From contig NZ_OZ245785.1 in the NCBI RefSeq assembly GCF_965227785.1, positions 2,046,001 to 2,110,000 of the forward strand: a DNA stretch of 64,000 nt, given 5' to 3'. The notes beneath the pieces are model-generated. The model was not told the origin of the DNA and made no database searches. It saw only the letters and a program-made list of their open reading frames with translations. How positions within the stretch are numbered: position 1 is the stretch's first letter; each line of letters begins with the position of its first letter. A program made the position numbers and the translations under genes. Below are positions 7,420 to 16,435 of this stretch, one piece after another. The DNA is from Gracilimonas sp965227785. GTDB lineage: Bacteria > Bacteroidota > Rhodothermia > Balneolales > Balneolaceae.

Positions 7420-9600
7420 TTACCCATTCTTTTCATTGGCCATGTAATATAACTGCATGATGCGGATTTGATCATAGCCGATTTTTTTATTCATCCGATC
7501 GTAAACCACCTTCAGCATATGCGAACCTTTTTCGTTAAAAATCTTAATGATTTCATCCTGCTGCCGCAGAGAAAGTGAAGTGGCTTCTGTGATTCCATCC
7601 AGGCGAAGATCGTTGCCTTCGTTCAGGTAATCTTTAAGGTGGTTGAGAATCGTAACTTCCTTCACGCCATGCTCTTCAGCCAAATGCTGGATTCGTTGCC
7701 CGCTGTTGAAGGCCTTTCCGATTTTTTGATGTAATTCCACATTTTCAAGTTCTTCAGCTTTTTCCTGCAGAGTTTCTTCCTTGGCTTCGATGCCATGTTC
7801 TGAGGTATACTTTTTAATCATCCCTATAAAAGCCGAGCCATATTTTTTGAGCTTTACATCACCTACCCCATAGAGAGGTAGCAGGTGCTCTTTGTCTTTA
7901 GGAAAGTAGTAGGCCATTTCCATGAGTGTGGTATCCGGGAAGATGGTGTAAGGAGGGATTCCTTTTTCGTCGGCCATCTTCTTCCGCTCTTTGCGAAGAA
8001 TTTCAAACAGGTTCTCATCGTAGGAAGCTTCCACTTCTGTAGCTACCCGAGAGGCTTCTTCATCACTGAGCATAGTACTGGTACGATCCAGGGTTCCATA
8101 TACATTTTCATCACCTTTCAGAACGGAATCGGCTTTATCCTCGAGTTGCAGTACAGCGTATTCTCCCTTGGATAGATAATCCTGGCGAACCAGCATGCGG
8201 GACAGTTGCTCCCACTGGTCTTTAGACCATTCTTTTCCTGCCCCATATGAATCCAGTTTATCGTGTTCCAGCTCCAGAACTTTTTTTGCTTTCGAGCCTC
8301 GCAACACATTTATCACCTGTGTTTTTCCGTAGCCTTCTTCCAGCTCTTTCACACAGGTTAGTAATTTTTTGGCCTGAAGGGTAAAATCTTCCACATCTTC
8401 ATCTTTAGAAAGACAATTGTCACACATCCCGCACTCATCCTTCGGGTATTCTTCCCCAAAATATTTCATCAGCGGTACTCGGCGGCATTTTTTTGATTCG
8501 ATGAATTTGAGCAGGTCATCCAAGTGCTTCTCTGCAATCTCTTTTTCCTGACCATCTTTCTTGTTGATGAAGTATTTGATCTTCTGCGTATCTGCATAAC
8601 TGAACAACATCACACAATCGGAGCGAAGGCCATCACGGCCAGCGCGACCAATTTGCTGATAATACTGTTCGATGTTCTGAGGCATGTCGTAATGCATCAC
8701 AAAACGGACATTCGGTTTGTTGATTCCCATTCCAAAGGCGATGGTTGCCACAATAATCTGAATATCATCCCGAATAAACTTCCGCTGATTGATAGCACGG
8801 TCTCGGTCAGATAGGCCCGCATGGTAGGGTTTCACCGAATAGCCTTCATCCTCCAACTCCTGATACAGTTCGTCTACCTGCCGGCGGGAAGTACAGTAAA
8901 TAATACCGGACTGATTCTTTCTAGTATAAAGGAAGTCTAAAACCTGGTTGGTCGGGTCGTCTTTATCGGCAATCTTCAGGAACAGGTTCGGGCGGTCAAA
9001 ACTTGCTATAAACTCTTCCGACTCGCCAAACTCAAGCGTTCGCATGATATCTTCGCGCACTCTTGGAGTGGCCGTCGCAGTCAGCGCCATGCAGGTAGCA
9101 TCAGGAAAAAGCTCTTTACGCACTTCAGCCAGCTGGCGATAATCCGGACGGAAGTCATGCCCCCACTCAGAAATACAATGAGCCTCATCCACCGCAAACA
9201 AATCCACCTTAATGTCTTTAAGCAGATCCTTGGTTTTATCCATCAACAGGGTTTCCGGAGCTATGTACAGCAGCTTTGCTTTTCCCTGCAATACCTGCCG
9301 GCGGTTGTAGCCATAGGCTTCCGGAGAGAGGGAGCTGTTCAAGTGTACCGCATTAATGTCGTATTCACGGAGCTGTTCGACCTGGTCTTTCATTAATGAT
9401 ATCAACGGAGAAACAACTACAGTCAATCCATCAAACAAGAGCGCCGGGATTTGGTAGCAAAGAGACTTCCCGCCTCCTGTGGGCATAATTACGAGTGCGT
9501 CTTTTCTCTTGAGGGCCTGATCGATAATATCTTCCTGTAGCGGGCGGAAGGTATCGTAGCCAAATGTTTCTTTTAGGGTAGCTTTTGCTTCTTTGATCAC
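7420..9600 (-). CDS. recQ: ATP-dependent DNA helicase RecQ
   Basis: 726 residues. Walker A PTGGGKS at 40-46, DEAH at 138-141, motif III ALTATAT, motif VI QQIGRAGRDG, then the zinc-binding RQC region (CRRVPLMKYF to CGMCDNC), a winged helix, HRDC near 550-620 and a C-terminal helix-turn-helix-like tail. RecQ unwinds DNA 3' to 5' in recombination and fork repair. The start is GTG at 9600: a stop codon lies two codons upstream in frame and there is no other early start codon. That GTG falls inside the terminal repeat of the cassette at 9593-10243, so the promoter and 5' leader must come from cassette DNA or from beyond it. Confidence 0.96.
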   Translation of the reverse strand: MIKEAKATLKETFGYDTFRPLQEDIIDQALKRKDALVIMPTGGGKSLCYQIPALLFDGLTVVVSPLISLMKDQVEQLREYDINAVHLNSSLSPEAYGYNRRQVLQGKAKLLYIAPETLLMDKTKDLLKDIKVDLFAVDEAHCISEWGHDFRPDYRQLAEVRKELFPDATCMALTATATPRVREDIMRTLEFGESEEFIASFDRPNLFLKIADKDDPTNQVLDFLYTRKNQSGIIYCTSRRQVDELYQELEDEGYSVKPYHAGLSDRDRAINQRKFIRDDIQIIVATIAFGMGINKPNVRFVMHYDMPQNIEQYYQQIGRAGRDGLRSDCVMLFSYADTQKIKYFINKKDGQEKEIAEKHLDDLLKFIESKKCRRVPLMKYFGEEYPKDECGMCDNCLSKDEDVEDFTLQAKKLLTCVKELEEGYGKTQVINVLRGSKAKKVLELEHDKLDSYGAGKEWSKDQWEQLSRMLVRQDYLSKGEYAVLQLEDKADSVLKGDENVYGTLDRTSTMLSDEEASRVATEVEASYDENLFEILRKERKKMADEKGIPPYTIFPDTTLMEMAYYFPKDKEHLLPLYGVGDVKLKKYGSAFIGMIKKYTSEHGIEAKEETLQEKAEELENVELHQKIGKAFNSGQRIQHLAEEHGVKEVTILNHLKDYLNEGNDLRLDGITEATSLSLRQQDEIIKIFNEKGSHMLKVVYDRMNKKIGYDQIRIMQLYYMANEKNG

Positions 9601-10243
9601 AGATTAGTGGATTTTGGGATATCGCAGATTACACATTGCCTATTCAAGTCTGCGAATCTTTAATTCTTATAATTTTTTAGTTGAGCTATACGTCTAAAGG
9701 TAAGGCTGTTTTCACCAAAATTTAAAAGTAATGCTACTTCCAGTTTATATGCCTTTAAATAGTTTAAAACCTGAGAGATATGTTGATTATTAATCTCGCT
9801 CACGGCTTTTAATTCAACTAAAACTTTTCTTTCAACGAGAAGATCAACTCTTCGGGAGCCTACTTTAATATCTTTGTAATACAGCGGCATCGTTATTTCA
9901 CTCTCAAAACTCAGGCGCTGAATTGCTAATTCATGCTTCATACTCCGATGATAAACCACTTCTCGAAATCCATTTCCTAACTCTGAATGGATATTCATAG
10001 CAGCGCCAATGATGGCGCCTGTAAGATTTTTGTATTTAAAATCAGGAGTATTGCTCACGCTTTACCTATTAATTCTTGTTTAATAGTTAGAGCAACTTGA
10101 GCAACATTCCTTACACATTGATCACAGATTTGTTGGATTGATGGATTTAAGGATTATAAACCAAATGTTATTTCCACAAGAATAATCCATCAATGGAACA
10201 TTACTGAATCTGTGCAATCCCAAAATCCTGCAAATCTGTGGTC
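9593..10243. mobile_element. Repeat-bounded cassette carrying a GxxExxY gene
   Basis: The 41-nt segment 9595-9635 is an imperfect reverse complement (about three quarters identical, one gap) of 10203-10243; the shared core is the exact ATCCCAAAATCC with its complement, and both outer ends are GATCACAGATT-like. A direct copy of TTGATCACAGATT is at 9593-9605 and 10118-10130. The right side, 10120-10243, is itself a long hairpin (GATCACAGATTTG against CAAATCTGTGGTC; ATTGATGGATT at 10137-10147 against 10184-10194). TTT flanks both outer ends, a possible 3-bp target duplication. No transposase is encoded, so mobility in trans is inference. Confidence 0.55.
9660..10058 (-). CDS. GxxExxY family protein (PD-(D/E)XK nuclease-like fold)
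   Basis: 132 residues. The family motif appears as GFREVVY in the early region (HSELGNGFREVVYHRSM), followed by the core VDLLVERKVLVELKA, which resembles the D...ExK arrangement of PD-(D/E)XK nucleases, and the closing hydrophobic VALLLNFGENSLTFRRI. No member has a settled function that I know of. The gene is the only coding content of the repeat-bounded cassette and has the same strand as recQ and carAB. Its isolated position between carB and recQ, neither of which is functionally related, fits an inserted accessory gene. Confidence 0.85.
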   Translation of the reverse strand: MSNTPDFKYKNLTGAIIGAAMNIHSELGNGFREVVYHRSMKHELAIQRLSFESEITMPLYYKDIKVGSRRVDLLVERKVLVELKAVSEINNQHISQVLNYLKAYKLEVALLLNFGENSLTFRRIAQLKNYKN

Positions 10244-10244
10244 T

Positions 10245-13073
10245 TTATTTGGAGAGGTACAAGCTCTTGAACTCGTAGGGCTTCTTGAAGTGATCATCGT
10301 TGAAATCTTTGGCAAAGTAGATACTTTCACCGGTTGACTTCATCTCAGGACCCAACTCCTTCTTCACTTCCGGGAATTTATCAAACGGGAATACCGGCTC
10401 TTTGATGGCCCAGTTTTCCAGCTTCGATTCGAGGTCGAAATCTTTGAGTTTGGCACCCAGCATCACTTTAACACCAATAGCTGCTTCCGGACGTTGCGTG
10501 GCCTTGGCCAGGAATGGAATAGTCCTGGTTGTTCTTGGATTTGCCTCCAGCACATACACCTTGTCGTCTTTGACGGCATACTGCACATTCAGAAATCCGA
10601 GAATCTCCATGTTCTCCGCGATCTTTTCCTGGTACTCTTCTATGGTTTTGATGGCTTCATCACTTAGAGAATAAGGCGGCAGCACGGCTGTTGAATCTCC
10701 GGAATGAACACCGGCCGGCTCGATATGCTGCATGATTCCGGCTATGTGAAGCTGATCTCCATCGTAAACCGAGTCAACATCTACCTCCACGGCATGTTCC
10801 AGATACTTATCTATCAGGAAAGCGTTTTCGGGATGGGTCTTCAGGATATTGGCCACATATTTGCGCAGCTCCTCTTCTTTTACAGCGATCCGCATTCCCT
10901 GTCCACCCAACACATAGCTTGGACGAATCAGAACCGGGTAGCCAATTCTTCCTGCGATATTAACCGCTTCCTCAACCTCTCGAGCCGTTCCATATTCGGG
11001 AAACGGAATATCGAGTTTCTTCAGGAACTTGGAGAACTCTCCCCGATCTTCTGCAAAGTCGATCATCTCAAAAGCAGTACCGAAGATCTTAATGCCCTCT
11101 TCCACAAATCGTTTTCCGAGCTTCAGGGCTGTCTGTCCGCCCACCTGCAGGATTACTCCTTCCGGCTGCTCATGGTCAATGATATCCAGCACGCGTTCCC
11201 AGTACACCGGTTCAAAGTACAGCTTGTCGGCAAAGTCGAAGTCAGTAGAAACTGTCTCGGGGTTACAGTTCACCATGATGGCTTCGAAACCCATCTCTTT
11301 GGCCGCCAGCACAGCGTGGGTACAGGAGTAGTCAAACTCAATACCCTGTCCAATTCTGTTCGGACCACTACCAAGGATCAGCACTTTCTTCTTATCGGTG
11401 ACGTCACTTTCATTTTCACCTTCGTAAGCAGAATAGTAATACGGTGTTTGCGCCGGGAACTCGGCAGCACAGGTGTCTACCATCTTGAATGATGGAATGA
11501 TACTGAGCTCTTTTCGTCGGTCCCGCACTTTTTTATCATCCACTTTCTCTCCGCTTTTACTTAGCAGGAAAGCAATCTGTGAATCAGAAAACCCGGCTTG
11601 TTTCAACTCAAAGAAATCGTCTTTTGAGATCTCTTTCAGTGTTTGGCCTTCGGTTCGGTTTTCAAGTGAAACCATATACCGGATTTGCTGCAGGAACCAC
11701 GAATCAACCTTGGTGATATCTGCAATTTCTTCTACGGATGCCCCAAGCTTGAACGCATTTCGAATTTGCATGGAGCGATCCCAGTAAGGTTTTAGTAATC
11801 GCTCGCGCACCGTTTTCCGGTCGAATTCTTCGTAGCCGTCGGCTCCCAATCCATCACGGCCCACCTCAAGTGATTGCCAGGCTTTATTCAGTGCTTCAGG
11901 GAAGTTTCGCCCAATCGACATCACTTCGCCTACCGCTTTCATTTGTGTGGTAAGTTCTTCATCCACATTCGGGAATTTCTCGAAATTAAACCGGGGAATC
12001 TTACACACTACATAGTCAATACTCGGCTCAAAACAGGCAGATGTTGTGCCGGTAATCTGGTTTTTCAACTCATCCAATGTATAGCCAACGGCCAGTTTGG
12101 TAGCCACTTTTGCGATTGGGTAACCGGTCGCCTTTGAAGCCAGTGCAGACGAGCGACTCACTCGCGGGTTAATCTCAATAGCCACCAAGCGGTCAGAACC
12201 CGGCTCCATAGCAAACTGCACATTACATCCACCGGCAAAAGTACCGATGGAGCGCATCATCTTAATGGCCGAGTCACGCATGTGCTGCAGCTGTTTGTCG
12301 GTAAGCGTTTGAGTAGGTGCCACCGTCACGGAATCGCCGGTATGAACGCCCATCGGATCCATATTTTCGATAGAACAAATGATAATCACGTTGTCGTTGG
12401 CATCACGCAGCAGCTCCAGCTCATATTCCTTCCAGCCAAAGATGGATTCCTCGATTAACACCTGATGAACCGGACTCAGCTCCAGACCACGCAGTACTTT
12501 TCGCTCAAACTCGTCTTCATTCCAAACGATGCCACCTCCGGCTCCACCCATGGTGAAGGATGGGCGAATGACTATCGGTAAGCCGCCCAGCTCTTCAACA
12601 ATTTCTTTTGCATCCAGTAACGACTCGGCTGTTCGGCTGCGACACTGCTCAATCCCAATCTCTTCCATTTTATCGCGAAATAACTGCCTGTCTTCCGTCA
12701 GTTCAACCGCATCAATATCCACCCCGATAATGTGGATGTTGTTTTCTTTCCAGAAGTTCTCTTTCTCAAGATCACGACACAGGTTCAACCCGGTTTGACC
12801 ACCCATAGTGGGGAGTACCGCATCCGGCTTTTCTTTGGCTACAATTTCCCGGATGGAGTCGGTGGTCATGGGCAGCATATATACCGCATCGGCCATAATC
12901 GGGTCAGTCATAATGGTTGCCGGGTTCGAGTTGATGAGTACAATCTCGTAGCCTTCTTCCTGCAGCGAACGGCAAGCTTGAGATCCGGAATAGTCAAATT
13001 CACAGGCCTGACCAATTACAATAGGTCCGGAGCCGATAATCAGAATTTTGTTGATGTCGTCGCGTCTTGGCAT
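10245..13073 (-). CDS. carB: Carbamoyl-phosphate synthase large subunit, short form
   Basis: 942 residues: two tandem ATP-grasp halves (first about 1-400, second about 560-935), each with the biotin-carboxylase-like start (KILIIGSGPIVIGQ; KKVLILGSGPNRIGQG), joined by the oligomerisation region. It makes carbamoyl phosphate from bicarbonate, two ATP and ammonia channelled from CarA, for pyrimidines and arginine. The protein stops about 130 residues earlier than the E. coli enzyme, right after the second synthase domain, so the C-terminal MGS-like domain that binds UMP and ornithine is absent. Short CarB is common in Bacteroidota. Follows carA by 93 bp. Confidence 0.97.
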   Translation of the reverse strand: MPRRDDINKILIIGSGPIVIGQACEFDYSGSQACRSLQEEGYEIVLINSNPATIMTDPIMADAVYMLPMTTDSIREIVAKEKPDAVLPTMGGQTGLNLCRDLEKENFWKENNIHIIGVDIDAVELTEDRQLFRDKMEEIGIEQCRSRTAESLLDAKEIVEELGGLPIVIRPSFTMGGAGGGIVWNEDEFERKVLRGLELSPVHQVLIEESIFGWKEYELELLRDANDNVIIICSIENMDPMGVHTGDSVTVAPTQTLTDKQLQHMRDSAIKMMRSIGTFAGGCNVQFAMEPGSDRLVAIEINPRVSRSSALASKATGYPIAKVATKLAVGYTLDELKNQITGTTSACFEPSIDYVVCKIPRFNFEKFPNVDEELTTQMKAVGEVMSIGRNFPEALNKAWQSLEVGRDGLGADGYEEFDRKTVRERLLKPYWDRSMQIRNAFKLGASVEEIADITKVDSWFLQQIRYMVSLENRTEGQTLKEISKDDFFELKQAGFSDSQIAFLLSKSGEKVDDKKVRDRRKELSIIPSFKMVDTCAAEFPAQTPYYYSAYEGENESDVTDKKKVLILGSGPNRIGQGIEFDYSCTHAVLAAKEMGFEAIMVNCNPETVSTDFDFADKLYFEPVYWERVLDIIDHEQPEGVILQVGGQTALKLGKRFVEEGIKIFGTAFEMIDFAEDRGEFSKFLKKLDIPFPEYGTAREVEEAVNIAGRIGYPVLIRPSYVLGGQGMRIAVKEEELRKYVANILKTHPENAFLIDKYLEHAVEVDVDSVYDGDQLHIAGIMQHIEPAGVHSGDSTAVLPPYSLSDEAIKTIEEYQEKIAENMEILGFLNVQYAVKDDKVYVLEANPRTTRTIPFLAKATQRPEAAIGVKVMLGAKLKDFDLESKLENWAIKEPVFPFDKFPEVKKELGPEMKSTGESIYFAKDFNDDHFKKPYEFKSLYLSK

Positions 13074-13166
13074 GAGTTTCGTTCGTAATTATTTGTTAGT
13101 GGTAAATAGATTGTTGGCGATAGATGGATTTTGACGAAGGACGATTGACCGCCGACCGTCATTTGT

Positions 13167-14270
13167 TCACTTCTGTTCTTTCATCATGTCGATGAACTGA
13201 TCGAACAAATAAGCGGAATCATGTGGACCGGGTGATGCCTCAGGGTGATATTGAACTGAGAAACCGGGGAAGTTTTTAAACTTGAGCCCTTCGATCGTCC
13301 CGTCATTAAGATTCACATGCGTAACCTCTGCGATCTTGTCGTCCAGAGAATCTTCATCAACGGCAAAACCGTGATTCTGTGTGGAGATTTCGACCAGTCC
13401 GGTACTCAGGTTTTTTACGGGTTGATTGGCCCCGCGGTGACCCACAAACATCTTCTTCGTTTTCAGGCCTTCATTGAGGGCCATCAACTGGTGGCCCAGA
13501 CAAATCCCGAAGACGGGCTTTCCACTTTTCTTGGCAAAATCTACCACTTCAAGGGCATACTCGGCTGTTGCCGTTGGATCTCCCGGACCGTTGGAGAAAA
13601 AGTACCCATCTGCTTCCCAGGCTTTCACTTCCTCTACCGGAGTTTTTGCCGGGAAAACACGCAGTGTGCATCCACGCTCATTCAGATTGTTGATTATGTT
13701 TTGTTTTATGCCATAATCAAAGGCAGCTACACGGTATTCATCTTCTCCGTTTACGGTTTGGGCTTCCGACCGGGTTACTTTTGAGGCCAGTTCAAGGCCT
13801 TCCATATCATCCCAGTCTTTCGCCATCTGAACCAATTTATCTTCATCAAGTTCTGTGCTGGAAATCACCGCGTTCATCACCCCTTTTTCCCGGATGTGAC
13901 GAACCAGTTGTCGGGTATCCACTCCGGAGATGCCGGTTATTTCATTGTCTTCAAGATATTCCTGTAGGCTTCGGTCAGCCATGGGGTTGCTATACTCCCA
14001 TGAAAAGGCCCGGGTTATGACTCCGGCTACCATCACCTTGCGGGCTTCATCATCCCGGGGCATAGTTCCGTAATTTCCGATATGTGGATAGGTCATCATC
14101 ATAAGCTGACCATAATAACTTGGGTCGGTGAAAATTTCCTGGTAGCCGGTCATGCTGGTGTTAAAGCATAACTCGCCACCGGTTATACCTTCGTGTCCAA
14201 CGGCCTGGCCGTGAACTACGGTACCATCGCTGAGTGCAAGTATGGCTTTTTTCTGTGGGCGTAGTGACAT
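13167..14270 (-). CDS. carA: Carbamoyl-phosphate synthase small (glutaminase) subunit
   Basis: 367 residues. The N-terminal CPSase small-chain domain (about 5-140) is followed by a class I glutamine amidotransferase with the nucleophile Cys257 in VFGICLGHQ, and His342 and Glu344 in YHPEASPG, a complete triad. It hydrolyses glutamine and passes ammonia to CarB, encoded just downstream. The 380 bp upstream contain a hairpin, an intrinsic terminator and a possible promoter on the same strand, suggesting control by attenuation. Length and motifs are normal. Confidence 0.97.
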   Translation of the reverse strand: MSLRPQKKAILALSDGTVVHGQAVGHEGITGGELCFNTSMTGYQEIFTDPSYYGQLMMMTYPHIGNYGTMPRDDEARKVMVAGVITRAFSWEYSNPMADRSLQEYLEDNEITGISGVDTRQLVRHIREKGVMNAVISSTELDEDKLVQMAKDWDDMEGLELASKVTRSEAQTVNGEDEYRVAAFDYGIKQNIINNLNERGCTLRVFPAKTPVEEVKAWEADGYFFSNGPGDPTATAEYALEVVDFAKKSGKPVFGICLGHQLMALNEGLKTKKMFVGHRGANQPVKNLSTGLVEISTQNHGFAVDEDSLDDKIAEVTHVNLNDGTIEGLKFKNFPGFSVQYHPEASPGPHDSAYLFDQFIDMMKEQK

Positions 14271-14366
14271 GGATTAGATGTATTTCGGGTTTAGTGAGTT
14301 TGGTTGAGAAAAGGTTACAAACACGGTGTTTGCAACAGGAAAGGCGTTCGATAAAATTTTCAGATC

Positions 14367-14402
14367 AAAAAAAATCCGACTGCGAATACCGCGCCGGATT
14401 TT
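14367..14402 (-). terminator. Intrinsic terminator or attenuator upstream of carA
   Basis: Read on the minus strand, AAAATCCG (14402-14395) pairs exactly with CGGATTTT (14378-14371), followed by a run of eight T (14374-14367). It ends 96 nt before the carA ATG. It either terminates the MFS transcript, whose stop lies about 250 nt upstream, or acts as an attenuator in the carAB leader. Because it follows a stable hairpin that begins beside a possible start site, I favour attenuation. Confidence 0.65.
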
Positions 14403-14426
14403 GAAAATGATATAGGGAAATGGAAA

Positions 14427-14469
14427 TGCCATCAGTCGCGCGACCTCCATTTTTGGGTGCGCGATGGCA
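14427..14469 (-). promoter_or_regulatory. Stable leader hairpin upstream of carA
   Basis: TGCCATC (14427-14433) pairs with GATGGCA (14463-14469), and inside it GCGC/ACC pairs with GGT/GCGC around one bulged base. The arm also contains the self-complementary GTCGCGCGAC, so an alternative fold is possible. Together with the terminator 25 nt downstream this looks like a switchable leader. The regulator is unknown; I see no clear match to the PyrR-binding loop. Confidence 0.45.
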
Positions 14470-14475
14470 GTGCTT

Positions 14476-14483
14476 CAAAACTA
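14476..14483 (-). promoter_or_regulatory. Possible Bacteroidota-type -7 promoter element for carA
   Basis: The minus strand reads TAGTTTTG, matching the TAnnTTTG element of Bacteroidota housekeeping promoters. A start site a few bases downstream would put the hairpin at 14427-14469 at the 5' end of the transcript. No convincing -33 TTTG is seen at the usual distance, so this is tentative. The rest of the 380-bp gap (14484-14649) shows nothing I can name. Confidence 0.3.
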
Positions 14484-14649
14484 TGGATTGCTAAATTGCT
14501 GATTTGAGTAAAAAGCTTGTTTGAAGTTTTCTTAAGATACGGAGTGCGAAGATTGGATTCAATTTTGATTCTGAGTTTTACTGAATAATTAATGTAAACT
14601 CGTCTGTCTTTGGCATTGTGATGGGGCGAATCAAAACGAACAGATTTTC

Positions 14650-15837
14650 TTAACTATTTTGGACGCCCTTGTATTTACTAACTGCCCAATATCCAAACAA
14701 GGGCCCGAAAGCCATCAACCAAAATACATAGGTATTTTCATTAACCGACCACATCAGATTTACCAGTTGAATACTCACAATGGTGATAGCAAATCCCAGG
14801 CTGTTCACAATGGTCAAGCCGGTAGCTACATAGGTTGAATCTGAAGACTGAGCCACCATTGTTGAAAACTGGGGGCTGTCGGGAATCACAAACATTCCCC
14901 AGAGTAGTAATAAGCACAAGAAGAGAATGGCCGGAAGGTTAAACGAAAAAGGAATAAGCAGACAACACAAGCCCGATGCAGTCAATGAAATTTTTGACAC
15001 CCATTTACTGCTTTTCTTTAACGACCAATACCCACCTATCGCACAGCTGATACCGCCAACCCCGATGATTACAAAGCTCCAGAAAGATACCGGGATTTCC
15101 GATTGATTATTTGTGAGGGCATACCAACTTAGCATGACCGGGACAAAAGCCCAGAAGGTGTACAGCTCCCACATATGTCCAAAATACCCAAAAGCCGCCG
15201 ATCTGAAATTGGTATTCCTGAACAATTTCAGAATAGCAGCGGCATCAAATTTAAAGCCTGCTGTAGAGCTTCGGTTAGGTCCGTCAGAAACCGTACAGAA
15301 TAAAAGCAAACCTCCGGTTGAAGCTATTACCGACGTACCTGTTATCACATATCGCCAGGGCAGCTCTCCTCCTAAAAACTTTAAAAGGTGCGGGAATGCC
15401 GTTCCCACAACCAGCGCGCCTACCAGGTAACCAAGAGCTTTTCCCAATCCCTCTTTGTGCCAATCAGAAGCAATTTTCATCCCCACGGGATATATACCGG
15501 CTAAAAAGAAGCCTGTTACAAACCGGGCTGCAATAATCCCTATCCCTGACGACGACCACATCACCAGCAGGTTAGCCACTGATCCTCCCAATGCACAGAA
15601 CAAAAATACTTTTACTGGCGAAAACCGATCGGCTACATTTAAAAATGCAAACAGAAGTGTTCCGGAAATAAAGCCGGCTTGAACCGCCATGGTAATATAC
15701 CCGATAAATAATTCGGCAAGTCCCAGTGTGGTGATTAGCTCATCAACAACGGCGTTACCGGCAAACCAAAGAGAGGTTCCGGCAAACTGCGCCACTACTA
15801 TTACAGGAAGTATATGAGCCGGGATCTTTTTATTCAT
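14650..15837 (-). CDS. Major facilitator superfamily transporter
   Basis: 395 residues from the ATG at 15837, which opens with MNKKIPAHILPVIVVAQFAG and leads directly into the first membrane helix. An open extension to 15936 adds a non-conserved 33-residue leader and was rejected. About twelve hydrophobic segments are visible. The ADRFSPVKVFLFC loop after helix 2 is a degenerate version of the MFS A motif, and a central charged loop falls near residue 195-215. The FAGTSLWFAGNAV start resembles MFS members annotated as cyanate- or nitrate-type permeases, but the substrate is not determined. Monocistronic. Confidence 0.85.
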   Translation of the reverse strand: MNKKIPAHILPVIVVAQFAGTSLWFAGNAVVDELITTLGLAELFIGYITMAVQAGFISGTLLFAFLNVADRFSPVKVFLFCALGGSVANLLVMWSSSGIGIIAARFVTGFFLAGIYPVGMKIASDWHKEGLGKALGYLVGALVVGTAFPHLLKFLGGELPWRYVITGTSVIASTGGLLLFCTVSDGPNRSSTAGFKFDAAAILKLFRNTNFRSAAFGYFGHMWELYTFWAFVPVMLSWYALTNNQSEIPVSFWSFVIIGVGGISCAIGGYWSLKKSSKWVSKISLTASGLCCLLIPFSFNLPAILFLCLLLLWGMFVIPDSPQFSTMVAQSSDSTYVATGLTIVNSLGFAITIVSIQLVNLMWSVNENTYVFWLMAFGPLFGYWAVSKYKGVQNS

Positions 15838-15994
15838 GGCTGTGAAGAAACGAAAGCAACCTGCCATTGACAAAAGGTTTTTTTTCTTCAAAACCCGTGT
15901 GCGTTCCGCTTGACAACCCGAAACCATTAACAACATCGTCCGTAGGTCGATCCTGTTATAGCATCACCTAATCATAAATTAACTCAACCCGGCA

Positions 15995-16423
15995 ATGAAG
16001 AAATTTAACCTTTTATTAATCTGCTCATTTATCAGCTTTACCGCTTTCGCTCAAACAGAATTAGAACTTATCCAGGATACTCTTACCGACTACATTGAGG
16101 GAACCGCCAACGGAGAACCGGATCGGTTGCATAAAGCCTTTCACCCCGACTTTAACTTATATACCGTAATTGGTGACGACAGTCTCAGAGTCTGGGATGG
16201 GCAGGATTACATTTCAGGATTTCAGGAGGGCCGAAAAAGCAACCGCATTGGCCGGATTATTTCCATTGATCATGAAAACGATGCAGCTACTGCCAAAGTT
16301 GAAATTGTTATGCCCGGACGAGGAGTATACACTGATTATTTTTTGCTCCTTAAGCTGAAAGAAGGTTGGAAAATTATCCATAAAACGTACACAGGGCGTC
16401 CCTTTTATGGAGAAAAGGAATAA
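15995..16423 (+). CDS. Secreted NTF2-like / lumazine-binding-type protein
   Basis: 142 residues with a signal peptide (MKKFNLLLICSFISFTAFAQ, cleavage after Ala19 or nearby). The mature part has the SnoaL/NTF2-like cone pattern: an N-terminal helix (IQDTLTDYIEGTANGEPDRL), then FHPDFNLYTV, and a C-terminal sheet ending FLLLKLKEGWKIIHKTYTGRP. Exported members of this family in Bacteroidota are often annotated as putative lumazine-binding proteins without biochemical proof. It lies divergently from the MFS gene and converges on the lipoprotein gene at 16436. Confidence 0.75.
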   Translation: MKKFNLLLICSFISFTAFAQTELELIQDTLTDYIEGTANGEPDRLHKAFHPDFNLYTVIGDDSLRVWDGQDYISGFQEGRKSNRIGRIISIDHENDAATAKVEIVMPGRGVYTDYFLLLKLKEGWKIIHKTYTGRPFYGEKE

Positions 16424-16435
16424 GCTTCCCTTTAA

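Noticed and set aside
10704..11492. 262-codon open frame on the plus strand inside carB
   Set aside because: It has no recognisable motif, and carB matches its family along the whole length on the other strand.
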